Assembly: GCA_003524435.1 (NCBI GenBank)
Contig: DQHP01000176.1
Span: 1 to 64,000, forward strand
DNA from: Microbacterium sp.
GTDB lineage: Bacteria > Actinomycetota > Actinomycetes > Actinomycetales > Microbacteriaceae
Direction of reading: 5' to 3'
Length of the DNA: 64,000 nucleotides
Shown piece by piece: positions 57,329-64,000 of this stretch; positions within the stretch are counted from its first letter, which is position 1, and each line of letters starts with the position of its first letter. The translations under genes were made by a program, and so were the position numbers. The notes beneath the pieces are model-generated. The model did no database searches and was not told where the DNA came from. It saw only the letters and a program-made list of their open reading frames with translations.

Positions 57329-57958
57329 GTGACTCTGACCGTCTGGCTTTCACTGCTCACGGCCTCCGTCATCATCAGTTTTACGCCGGGCGCCGGCGCC
57401 ATCAACACGATGTCCAACTCGCTCACAGAAGGCTGGCGTCGCTCGCTCTGGGGCATCATCGGACAACAGCTGGCACTTGTTGTCCATGTGATCGTCGTCG
57501 CAGCGGGCGTTGGCCTCATCGTGGCAAGTTCTCCCCTGTTGTTTGACTTCATCCGTTATGCCGGCGCGGCGTATCTTGCGTATCTGGGCCTTCGCCTCAT
57601 CTTCGCGCGAACAGTCGATTCCGACACGGCGAGTGAACGGCCCCCACGAATTCCGGAAAGCCGTTGGTCAATGACGCGCCGTGGATTCTGGGTGAACCTC
57701 CTCAACCCGAAGGCGATCGTCTTCTTCTTGGCCTTTATTCCTCAGTTCATCAAGGTCGATCAGCCGGCGATTCCGCAGTATCTGCTCCTCATCGTCACCG
57801 TCGTGATTGTCGACGTTGTCGTGATGTGGGGCTTCTTCGCCACCGCAGCCAAGCCCTTCCAACGAGCCACTCACACGGCGCGGGGCCAGCGAACGCTCAA
57901 CATTGTTTTCGGAGTGCTCTTCCTCGCCGTCGCTGGGCTCCTCCTGGTCATCCACTAG
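57329..57958 (+). CDS. LysE-family amino acid exporter
   Basis: A 209-aa membrane protein with six helices and the family start LTASVIISFTPGAGAINTMSNSL, then GLRLIFAR and FWVNLLNPKAIVFFLAFIPQFI. It exports amino acids or related compounds. Its own leaderless promoter follows the tRNA-His terminator. Confidence 0.92.
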   Translation: MTLTVWLSLLTASVIISFTPGAGAINTMSNSLTEGWRRSLWGIIGQQLALVVHVIVVAAGVGLIVASSPLLFDFIRYAGAAYLAYLGLRLIFARTVDSDTASERPPRIPESRWSMTRRGFWVNLLNPKAIVFFLAFIPQFIKVDQPAIPQYLLLIVTVVIVDVVVMWGFFATAAKPFQRATHTARGQRTLNIVFGVLFLAVAGLLLVIH

Positions 57959-57986
57959 GACCAGAGTGGCAATAGGCTGGATAGCG

Positions 57987-58334
57987 ATGGAAATGGATGC
58001 CGCGGCCTTCGAAGAACTCGTCATCGACGAGCTAGATCAGCTGCCTGATGACATGGTCGATGGACTCGATAACGTCGTTTTTGTCGTCGAAGACCGTCCA
58101 GAAGACGGCAGTCTCGATCTGCTCGGGCTCTACGATGGCCTCGCTCTGACGGAGCGCGGCCAGTATGGAATGGGCGAGTTGCCCGACCGTGTCGTCATAT
58201 TCCGCGAGCCGCATCTCGCCCACTGTGACACCCCGGAAGAGCTTCGTGACGAGGTACACACGACGCTGGTGCACGAAATCGCACACTTCTACGGTTTAGA
58301 CGACCAGCAACTGCACCAATTGGGATGGGCATGA
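57987..58334 (+). CDS. Zincin-like metallopeptidase (PF06262)
   Basis: A 115-aa protein with the active-site HExxH in TTLVHEIAHFYGLDD and the family pattern LPDRVVIFREPHLAHCDTPEELRDEV. It is a short zincin of unknown target. TAGGCT at 57973-57978 lies eight bases before the ATG at 57987. Its stop overlaps the clpS start (ATGA). Confidence 0.88.
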   Translation: MEMDAAAFEELVIDELDQLPDDMVDGLDNVVFVVEDRPEDGSLDLLGLYDGLALTERGQYGMGELPDRVVIFREPHLAHCDTPEELRDEVHTTLVHEIAHFYGLDDQQLHQLGWA

Positions 58335-58627
58335 GTACTCCGATCGCAACGCCAGATCTCGACGAAGTCACCGACCTCTATGCCGCTCCGCTCGTGCCGT
58401 GGCAGGTGGTGGTGTGGAACGATCCCGTAAATCTGATGAGCTACGTCGCCCGGGTCTTCCGGACGTACTTTGGCTACTCCGCTGATCGCGCGAACCAGCT
58501 CATGCTTTCCGTGCACCACGACGGTCACGCCATCGTGGCGACCGGCCCTCGCGAAACCATGGAAGTACACGCGCAGGCGATGCACGACTTTGGGTTACGG
58601 GCGACTGTTCGAAAGGCTCCGCAGTGA
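58331..58627 (+). CDS. clpS: ATP-dependent Clp protease adaptor
   Basis: A 98-aa ClpS. The core WQVVVWNDPVNLMSYVARVF (N-end-rule binding Asn-Asp) and MLSVHHDGHAIVATGPRE are present. It hands N-degron substrates to ClpA/C. ATG at 58331 overlaps the previous stop; an in-frame ATG at 58325 is possible. The stop overlaps the next GTG (GTGA). Confidence 0.95.
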   Translation: MSTPIATPDLDEVTDLYAAPLVPWQVVVWNDPVNLMSYVARVFRTYFGYSADRANQLMLSVHHDGHAIVATGPRETMEVHAQAMHDFGLRATVRKAPQ

Positions 58628-59133
58628 CCGCGCATACGATGTTGCTCTCTCTGGCTGTCGTCGAAGGCATCCGTCTTGCCGAATTGATCGACCAGTTCAC
58701 GGAGGTCCTGACCGATTCAGGATCGGGCTCGGATCCCGCTATCGAAAGACTCACACCCATTGCATACCCCGAGGACGCTGACGCTTCCGCTGATTTTGCA
58801 CATGCCACCCGCGAAGACCTTCTCGATCGTCGTCGCACGGATGCCGCGACGATGCGACATGCGCTGGCACCGTTGCTGGTGACTGCGCCCGGGGACCTTG
58901 CCGACCACGAAGGAATCGAAGAGCGCGAGATTGCCATCCGCCCAGAAGATCTCGACGCATGGCTGCGCACACTCACGTCCCTACGGCTTGTCATTGCCAC
59001 CCGCCTTGATATCACTGCAGATGACGACGACCACGATCCAGAAGATAGCCGCTACGGCGTCTACGACTGGCTGGGGTACCGACTAGACCAGCTCATCGCG
59101 ATCGCTGACGATTACGACGCCACTAACCCCTAA
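58624..59133 (+). CDS. DUF2017 family protein
   Basis: A 169-aa protein beginning MTAHTMLLSLAVVEGIRLAEL, helical, with DLDAWLRTLTSLRLVIATRLDI and YGVYDWLGYRLDQLI. DUF2017 genes commonly follow clpS in Actinobacteria; the role is unknown but probably linked to proteolysis. GTG start overlaps the clpS stop. It converges on the P-loop gene. Confidence 0.88.
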   Translation: MTAHTMLLSLAVVEGIRLAELIDQFTEVLTDSGSGSDPAIERLTPIAYPEDADASADFAHATREDLLDRRRTDAATMRHALAPLLVTAPGDLADHEGIEEREIAIRPEDLDAWLRTLTSLRLVIATRLDITADDDDHDPEDSRYGVYDWLGYRLDQLIAIADDYDATNP

Positions 59134-59140
59134 CGCTTGG

Positions 59141-59722
59141 CTAAGGAATCGTGACCTGCACGTTCGCGAGTGCGCGTGGATCATGACGTTCAAGGTGGCG
59201 CAGTTCTTGTGCTGCCCACTGGTTCCAGTGCGGCTTGAACCCGTCGCCGTCGCGTGCAAACGCTCGATGTTTCCGTGAACTCTCGGGTGATTCCACCCAC
59301 ACGCGCACATCTGCCAGACGCGCCGTTGCCGGATTCAGCGCGCCACACCCTTCAAGAATGACGCCCAGCGCGGGGGTCACTGCATGTGCTTCAGCCTCGG
59401 TCTGCAACTCCCAGTCCCAGCGACGCCACGTGCTCAGCAGCCCGCGAGCGTGAGGGCGCAGCACATCGTGCAAGGCGCGCTCCACACCAGCATCCAGGCC
59501 GTCCCAGCCTGGATAGAGCGAATCCAGCGCGACAAGTTGTGGTCTGCCTGCGAATGGCCAGTTGGCGGCGACGAGGCGCGCCAACGTCGACTTCCCTGCT
59601 CCCGCTCGGCCGTCAATCAACACCATCGGATTCGCCGCCGACACATCGACGATCGCATCGATGATCTCAGCAGCCGCTCGTTTCAGCGACTGCCCGACGG
59701 GATCGTTATTTCTTGAGGGCAC
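59141..59722 (-). CDS. P-loop ATPase, uridine-kinase-like
   Basis: A 193-aa protein with Walker A DGRAGAGKST at about residues 36-45 and VALDSLYPGWDGLDAGVERALHD, which resembles nucleoside/uridine kinase substrate regions, and ILEGCGALNPATARLADVRVWVESP. The reaction is not known. The start is uncertain: GTG at 59722 overlaps the upstream GerW-like gene by 17 bases, and no better start is visible. Confidence 0.7.
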   Translation of the reverse strand: MPSRNNDPVGQSLKRAAAEIIDAIVDVSAANPMVLIDGRAGAGKSTLARLVAANWPFAGRPQLVALDSLYPGWDGLDAGVERALHDVLRPHARGLLSTWRRWDWELQTEAEAHAVTPALGVILEGCGALNPATARLADVRVWVESPESSRKHRAFARDGDGFKPHWNQWAAQELRHLERHDPRALANVQVTIP

Positions 59723-60026
59723 GGATGACGCGCGCGAGTGCGCGACCGGCGACCCAGACGAACGGGATCCCCACAGCAAGCAGCGAAACGATATTCGGCT
59801 CGAAGCGTAGCCCTTCCTCACGGCGCACATATACGCCGAGCGGAATAGACACGCCACCCCCGCCGCCGCCACCGTTGTCATCCTGATCGGCCCCGCCACC
59901 ATAGCCAGCCCAGGTCAGGGCGACAGGAGTGATGCTCACTCCGTCAACGTCCTGCGGCTCGCCATAAGAGCTCTTCACTCCGAATGAGGCTGCTTGCTTC
60001 CCGAGGTCTAACGCGATGTTCGGCAT
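59706..60026 (-). CDS. GerW/YtfJ-like protein
   Basis: A 106-aa protein with VDGVSITPVALTWAGYGGG, a run of glycines, VSIPLGVYVRREEGLRFEPN and a C-terminal membrane helix (VSLLAVGIPFVWVAGRAL). This is the layout of the GerW/YtfJ family; in Firmicutes these are spore-germination proteins, so the name says little here. TAGCGT six bases before the ATG suggests a leaderless start. Confidence 0.72.
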   Translation of the reverse strand: MPNIALDLGKQAASFGVKSSYGEPQDVDGVSITPVALTWAGYGGGADQDDNGGGGGGGVSIPLGVYVRREEGLRFEPNIVSLLAVGIPFVWVAGRALARVIRALKK

Positions 60027-60032
60027 AGCTCC

Positions 60033-60038
60033 ACGCTA
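60033..60038 (-). promoter_or_regulatory. -10 element TAGCGT of the GerW-like gene
   Basis: The minus-strand TAGCGT is six bases before the ATG at 60026, although GGAG lies between them and could also act as a ribosome-binding site. Confidence 0.4.
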
Positions 60039-60063
60039 GCCGACGAACGCCGGACGCGGGAGA

Positions 60064-61320
60064 CTAATCGACGCCGTGAGCCTTGGGATGCTGCGCGGAA
60101 CCGCGCCCGTCTCCCCTGCCGACGTGGCGTGCACGGGTGATGGTGGCATTGCCGAACCGTGCTCGAGCATCATCCAATGCGCCCTCGACCTTGCGCCAAT
60201 GCTCGTCGTCATCCCAGAGGGCGAACGCTGCGCCTCCGGCTGGACGCAGTCTCTCTGCACGCACGCCCACCAAACGCACCGGATCACGCCGGTCAATCGA
60301 CTCGTACAGAACCTGTGCGGCCTCGCCGATCCGCTGTCCCACCGACGATGGCTCTGGCAGCGTCCGCGAACGACTCAACGTGGTGAAGTCGTCAAAGCGA
60401 ATCTTGATTGCCACAGTCGCGCATTCCCACTGCGCCCGCCGCAGTCGCGTCGCAACGCGGTCGGAAAGACGAAGCAGTTCCGCACGCAAGAACTCACGAT
60501 CTGTGACATCGGTGTCGAATGTCTCTTCGTGACCGATGCTCTTCTCGACGCGTATTGTTTCTACGGCTCGCGCGTCCTCACCCCGCGACAGTTGGGCGAG
60601 ACGAGCGCCGAGTGCCGCGCCCACAGCACGATCGAGCATCTCTTGCGGGGCATCGCGGATGTCACCGATCGTGCGGATGCCGCGTGCTTCCAACGAGTCC
60701 GCGGCTTTGGGCCCGACGCCCCACATGGCCCGCACAGATCGAGGAGAGAGAAAATCGAGCGTGTCTGCTGCGGCAATGATCAGCAGCCCGTCTGGCTTTG
60801 AAATGGTGGAGGCCATTTTGGCCACGTGCTTCGTGGCAGCCACCCCTACGCTGCAAGCAATACCGACCTCAGCAAAGACGCGTTCACGCACGAGACGCGC
60901 GACCTGTCCCGGACTCCCCCACAACCGCCGCACGCCCCGAACATCAAGGAATGCCTCGTCGACCGACAAGGGCTCGACAAGCGGTGTGATCGATTCGAAC
61001 ACCGCCATCACCTGCTTTGAGATGGCTTGGTAGCGTTCGAAATGTGGGGTGACGATTTTGGCGGCAGGGCATAGTCGCCTCGCCTGGGCGACGGGCATCG
61101 CTGCGCGCACTCCATATTTTCGGGCCTCATACGACGCGCTAGAGACTACCGAGCGGCCGTCAGGCGCGCCGATGATGATTGGCAGTCCCTTCAACGAAGG
61201 GTCGTCAAGTACCTCGACGGCTGCATAGAACGCATCCATGTCGACATGCAGAATGCGCGTACCCGCATCGTCTGCTCCCTCAGGAGAGACGAGCCGCCCG
61301 CGTCCATCACCGCGACCCAT
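60064..61320 (-). CDS. dinB: DNA polymerase IV (Y family)
   Basis: A 418-aa translesion polymerase. The catalytic residues are in ILHVDMDAFYAAVEVLDDPSLKG and in PLSVDEAFLDV; YEARKYGVRAAMPVAQARRLCP and IACSVGVAATKHVAKMAS are typical. The C-terminus (residues ~401-418) is short and lacks an obvious beta-clamp QLxLF motif. GRGDGRG occurs near both termini. GAGAAT six bases upstream of the ATG is a possible -10. Confidence 0.94.
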   Translation of the reverse strand: MGRGDGRGRLVSPEGADDAGTRILHVDMDAFYAAVEVLDDPSLKGLPIIIGAPDGRSVVSSASYEARKYGVRAAMPVAQARRLCPAAKIVTPHFERYQAISKQVMAVFESITPLVEPLSVDEAFLDVRGVRRLWGSPGQVARLVRERVFAEVGIACSVGVAATKHVAKMASTISKPDGLLIIAAADTLDFLSPRSVRAMWGVGPKAADSLEARGIRTIGDIRDAPQEMLDRAVGAALGARLAQLSRGEDARAVETIRVEKSIGHEETFDTDVTDREFLRAELLRLSDRVATRLRRAQWECATVAIKIRFDDFTTLSRSRTLPEPSSVGQRIGEAAQVLYESIDRRDPVRLVGVRAERLRPAGGAAFALWDDDEHWRKVEGALDDARARFGNATITRARHVGRGDGRGSAQHPKAHGVD

Positions 61321-61375
61321 GGTTCTATTCTCTCTTAGGGGTCAGACATTCGGCCGGACACGATGAGGCAACAAA

Positions 61376-62890
61376 CTACTGAGCGGCGCGCTCCAAGATC
61401 AGTTCCCGCACGCGTGCTGCGTCGGCCTGTCCCTTCATCGCCTTCATGACCGCGCCGATGATGGCACCGGCAGCCTGCACCTTGCCATCCTTGATCTTGG
61501 CCATGACATCAGGCTGCGACGCCAGAGCGTCATCGATCGCAGCGATCAACGCGCCGTCATCCGACACGACAGCGAGGCCACGCGCATCGACGACCGCTTG
61601 CGGCGTCCCCTCACCCGCGACAACGCCCTCCAGAACCTGGCGCGCGAGCTTGTCCGTGAGTGTGCCCTCGTCTACGAGCTTCTGCAGGGCGGCAACGTTC
61701 TCCGCGCTGATGAGACCCGCAGCATCCTTGTTCTGGGTGTTCGCGAGACGCGAGATCTCACCGGTCCACCACTTGCGTGCAGTCGCGGGCGTTGTGCCTG
61801 CTGCGATCGTCGCTTCGACCTCGTCAATCAGAGCACCATTTCGTACGTCCTGGAACTCGAGGTCGGTGAAGTTCCACTCCGCCTTCAAACGACGATGGCG
61901 AGCCACCGGCTGTTCCGGAAGCGCGGCACGCAACTCTTCGATCAACTCAGCTGTCGGCTGTACAGGCAGCAAGTCAGGCTCAGGGAAGTATCGGTAGTCA
62001 TCGGCATCCGACTTCGGACGCCCCGGCGATGTGGTTCCCGTGTCCTCATGCCAATGACGCGTCTCCTGAGTGATCGAGCCGCCATCGGCGAGAATCTGCG
62101 CCTGACGCTGGATCTCATACCGAACGGCGCGCTCCACCGAACGCATCGAGTTGACGTTCTTGGTTTCTGTGCGGGTGCCCAGCTTTTCTTGCCCGCGCGG
62201 GCGCAGCGAGACGTTGGCGTCACAACGCAGGTTGCCGCGCTCCAGACGGGCCTCTGAAATGCCGAGTCCACGAACGATGTCGCGGATCGCCGCAATGTAC
62301 GCCTTGGCGTACTCGGGCGCGCGGTGTTCCGCACCAATAATGACCTTCGTGACAATCTCAACCAGCGGAACGCCCGCACGGTTGTAGTCGACCAGGGAGT
62401 ACTCGGCGCCCTGGATACGGCCAGTCGCGCCGCCCATGTGCGTGAGCTTTCCCGCATCCTCTTCCATGTGCGCGCGCTCGATCGGGATCGTCACGAGCGT
62501 GCCGTCCTCGAGCTCCACGTCAACCGATCCTTCATAAGCGATCGGCTCGTCGTACTGCGAGATCTGGTAGTTCTTGCCCAGGTCTGGGTAGAAGTAGTTC
62601 TTCCGCGCGAAGCGGCTTGATTCGGCGATCGAACACCCAAGTGCGAGTCCGAGACTGATCGACGAGCGGATCGCCGTCTCGTTGACCACGGGCAGAGAAC
62701 CGGGAAGTCCCAGGTCGACCGGCGCAATCAGCGTGTTCGGCTCGGCTGCGTGATACTTCTCGTTGGCCGGGTTCGGGGCACTCGAGAACATCTTCGTGTT
62801 CGTGTTGAGCTCGACGTGCACTTCGAAACCGAGCACGGGCTCGAACATTTCCAGAGCCTTGTCGAAATCCATCAGCTTTGGAGCGGCCAT
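61376..62890 (-). CDS. gatB: Aspartyl/glutamyl-tRNA amidotransferase subunit B
   Basis: A 504-aa GatB: FEPVLGFEVHVELNTNTKMFSS, GLPGSLPVVNETAI, the kinase-like EIVTKVIIGA and a C-terminal YqeY-like helical domain (AAGAIIGAVMKAMKGQADAARVREL). It converts Glu-tRNA-Gln and Asp-tRNA-Asn to the amide forms together with GatA and GatC. GGAGGG precedes the ATG, which shares a base with the gatA stop (TGATG). Confidence 0.96.
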   Translation of the reverse strand: MAAPKLMDFDKALEMFEPVLGFEVHVELNTNTKMFSSAPNPANEKYHAAEPNTLIAPVDLGLPGSLPVVNETAIRSSISLGLALGCSIAESSRFARKNYFYPDLGKNYQISQYDEPIAYEGSVDVELEDGTLVTIPIERAHMEEDAGKLTHMGGATGRIQGAEYSLVDYNRAGVPLVEIVTKVIIGAEHRAPEYAKAYIAAIRDIVRGLGISEARLERGNLRCDANVSLRPRGQEKLGTRTETKNVNSMRSVERAVRYEIQRQAQILADGGSITQETRHWHEDTGTTSPGRPKSDADDYRYFPEPDLLPVQPTAELIEELRAALPEQPVARHRRLKAEWNFTDLEFQDVRNGALIDEVEATIAAGTTPATARKWWTGEISRLANTQNKDAAGLISAENVAALQKLVDEGTLTDKLARQVLEGVVAGEGTPQAVVDARGLAVVSDDGALIAAIDDALASQPDVMAKIKDGKVQAAGAIIGAVMKAMKGQADAARVRELILERAAQ

Positions 62891-64000
62891 CAGTTCTTCC
62901 CTCCTGCGAGCTGCGGTGCACGGGTGAGCAACGGAGCTCCCCACGAATCTAGAAGCACGGTCTCCAGCGCTGCTCCCACACGATAAAGACGAGCATCTTC
63001 GCGTGCAGGCGCAAGGAACTGGATGCCAACAGGTAAACCGTCGTCGTCTGCAAGACCCGACGGAATCGAGATACCAGGAACGCCGGCGAGGTTCGCGGGA
63101 ATTGTCGTCACGTCGTTCAAGTACATCTGCAGCGGGTCATCGATCCGCTCACCGATCTTGAAAGCCGTGGTCGGCGCCGACGGCGTTGCGATGACATCAA
63201 CCTCCGAGAAGGCCCGCTCAAAGTCTTGCTGGATGAGCGTGCGCACTTTCTGCGCGCTGCCGTAGTAAGCGTCGTAGTAACCAGCAGACAGGGCGTACGT
63301 TCCGAGGATGATGCGACGCTTCACCTCGTCGCCGAAACCGGCTTCGCGGGTCGCCGACATGACATCTTCGACAGTTGCGCCGCCCTCAGGGGTGATGCGT
63401 AGCCCGAAGCGCACGGAGTCGAACTTCGCGAGGTTACTGGATGCTTCGGCAGGAAGAATCAGGTAGTACGCAGCGACTCCGTACTCGAAGTACGGAGTAG
63501 AGATCTCCACGATCTCGGCGCCGTTTGCTTCGAGAAGGTCGAGAGAAGCGCGGAAGGATGCTGCGACGCCCGGCTGGAAGCCGGAGTCGGGCAGTTCCTT
63601 GATGACGCCGACCTTGAGCCCCTTGAGTACATCGCCGCGCGCGCCTTCTCGTGCCGCATCCGCGAAAGACGGCCATGCATCGGTGAGCGAGGTGGAATCA
63701 TGCGGGTCGTGTCCGCCGATGACGTCGTGCAGAAGGCCAGCGTCGAGGACGGTGCGCGAGACAGGACCAACCTGGTCAAGGCTGGAAGCCAACGCGATCG
63801 AGCCGTAGCGGCTTACCGCACCGTACGTCGGCTTCACACCGACTGTCCCGGTGACGTGAGCGGGCTGGCGGATCGAGCCTCCGGTGTCTGAGCCGAGGGC
63901 GAGCGGGGCTTCAAAGGCGGCAACGGCAGCAGCAGAGCCACCACCAGAACCACCGGGAATGCGGTCAAGATCCCACGGGTTGTGGGTGGGTCCGTACGCA
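62890..64000 (-). CDS. gatA: Glutamyl-tRNA amidotransferase subunit A, 3' part
   Basis: The frame runs off the right edge of the window, so the N-terminus is missing. The amidase signature is seen at 63900-63990 (GGSGGGSAAAVA, then GSDTGGSIRQPA with the Ser nucleophile). It hydrolyses glutamine and passes ammonia to GatB. The stop TGA overlaps the gatB ATG by one base. The beginning of the gene and gatC should lie beyond the window. Confidence 0.96.
   Translation of the reverse strand, partial: AYGPTHNPWDLDRIPGGSGGGSAAAVAAFEAPLALGSDTGGSIRQPAHVTGTVGVKPTYGAVSRYGSIALASSLDQVGPVSRTVLDAGLLHDVIGGHDPHDSTSLTDAWPSFADAAREGARGDVLKGLKVGVIKELPDSGFQPGVAASFRASLDLLEANGAEIVEISTPYFEYGVAAYYLILPAEASSNLAKFDSVRFGLRITPEGGATVEDVMSATREAGFGDEVKRRIILGTYALSAGYYDAYYGSAQKVRTLIQQDFERAFSEVDVIATPSAPTTAFKIGERIDDPLQMYLNDVTTIPANLAGVPGISIPSGLADDDGLPVGIQFLAPAREDARLYRVGAALETVLLDSWGAPLLTRAPQLAGGKN

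Noticed and set aside
59083..59310. Small frames in the convergent region between DUF2017 and the P-loop gene
   Set aside because: They overlap both coding ends with no ribosome-binding site or conserved pattern.
1..64000. CRISPR arrays, transposases, phage genes or integration sites
   Set aside because: I found no set of regularly spaced direct repeats, no transposase or integrase motif and no duplicated tRNA end, so none is reported.

Overview
The window looks like part of a high-GC Actinobacterium chromosome, most probably a member of the Microbacteriaceae close to Microbacterium. Three things point that way. The order dlaT/sucB - DUF4191 - RDD - glnA1 - glnE - glnA2 ... aceE - PucR regulator - fabD follows Mycobacterium tuberculosis Rv2215-Rv2245. 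Many genes look leaderless, with a TANNNT element 6-8 nt before the start codon. The gene content (FasR-type regulator, polyphosphate glucokinase, DUF3145, DUF2017 with ClpS, actinobacterial Pol A-like protein, globin) also fits. I see no insertion sequence, prophage, CRISPR array or rRNA. The only accessory-looking parts are the RimK/retropepsin pair and the DUF262-HNH cassette.

Layout. 1-953: C-terminal part of a dihydrolipoamide acyltransferase E2, ending in a terminator that lies inside the convergent 483-aa membrane protein gene (966-2417). 2564-5435: DUF4191, a divergent RimK-RCK_C ligase and retropepsin-like protease pair, and an RDD membrane protein. lipB and lipA, expected here from M. 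tuberculosis, are absent. 5558-14805: nitrogen assimilation block. glnA1 has a GlnR-type box; a SPOR-like small gene, glnA2, glnE and a diacylglycerol kinase gene form a minus-strand operon; ppgK follows. A membrane gene and a divergent MmyB-type XRE regulator sit inside this block. 14876-17703: rnpB on the minus strand, a Pol A-like gene and a zinc-ribbon coiled-coil gene. 17740-21300: YchJ-like, aldo/keto reductase, acyltransferase 3, MDR oxidoreductase, tRNA-Val. 21453-29072: aceE, fasR-like regulator, fabD, fabH, acpP, fabF, linking pyruvate to acetyl-CoA to fatty acids.

29213-38548: DUF3145, an iron-box-controlled HxD...H oxygenase-like gene, a DUF262-DUF1524 putative nuclease coupled to a Cys-rich small protein, a TPP riboswitch with ykoF-ykoE-ykoD-ykoC (thiamine/HMP uptake), tRNA-Met, gamma-carbonic anhydrase and Dps. 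38584-45024: amidohydrolase, PaiB-like FMN protein, AGCS symporter, Fpg/Nei glycosylase, RpiB, coproporphyrin ferrochelatase. 45154-50981: aminopeptidase N, then an overlapping operon of MscS channel, group II globin and FAD dehydrogenase. 51020-55893: a conserved unknown, TesB thioesterase from a shared bidirectional promoter, a hotdog thioesterase, EttA, a lipoprotein and an SSB paralogue. 56088-59133: small conserved protein, tRNA-Arg, orn, tRNA-His, LysE exporter, and an overlapping zincin-clpS-DUF2017 operon. 59141-64000: P-loop kinase-like protein, GerW-like protein, DinB polymerase, gatB and the 3' part of gatA.

The most interesting items are the two-gene DUF262/Cys-rich cassette, the iron-box oxygenase whose operator closely resembles one in front of dps, the RimK/retropepsin pair at the lipBA position, the TPP riboswitch followed by a possible leader peptide, and several compact regulatory designs: a terminator in a coding end, an rnpB promoter that uses a stop codon, and a symmetric divergent promoter. 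All functional calls come from reading sequence by eye; no database search was run.
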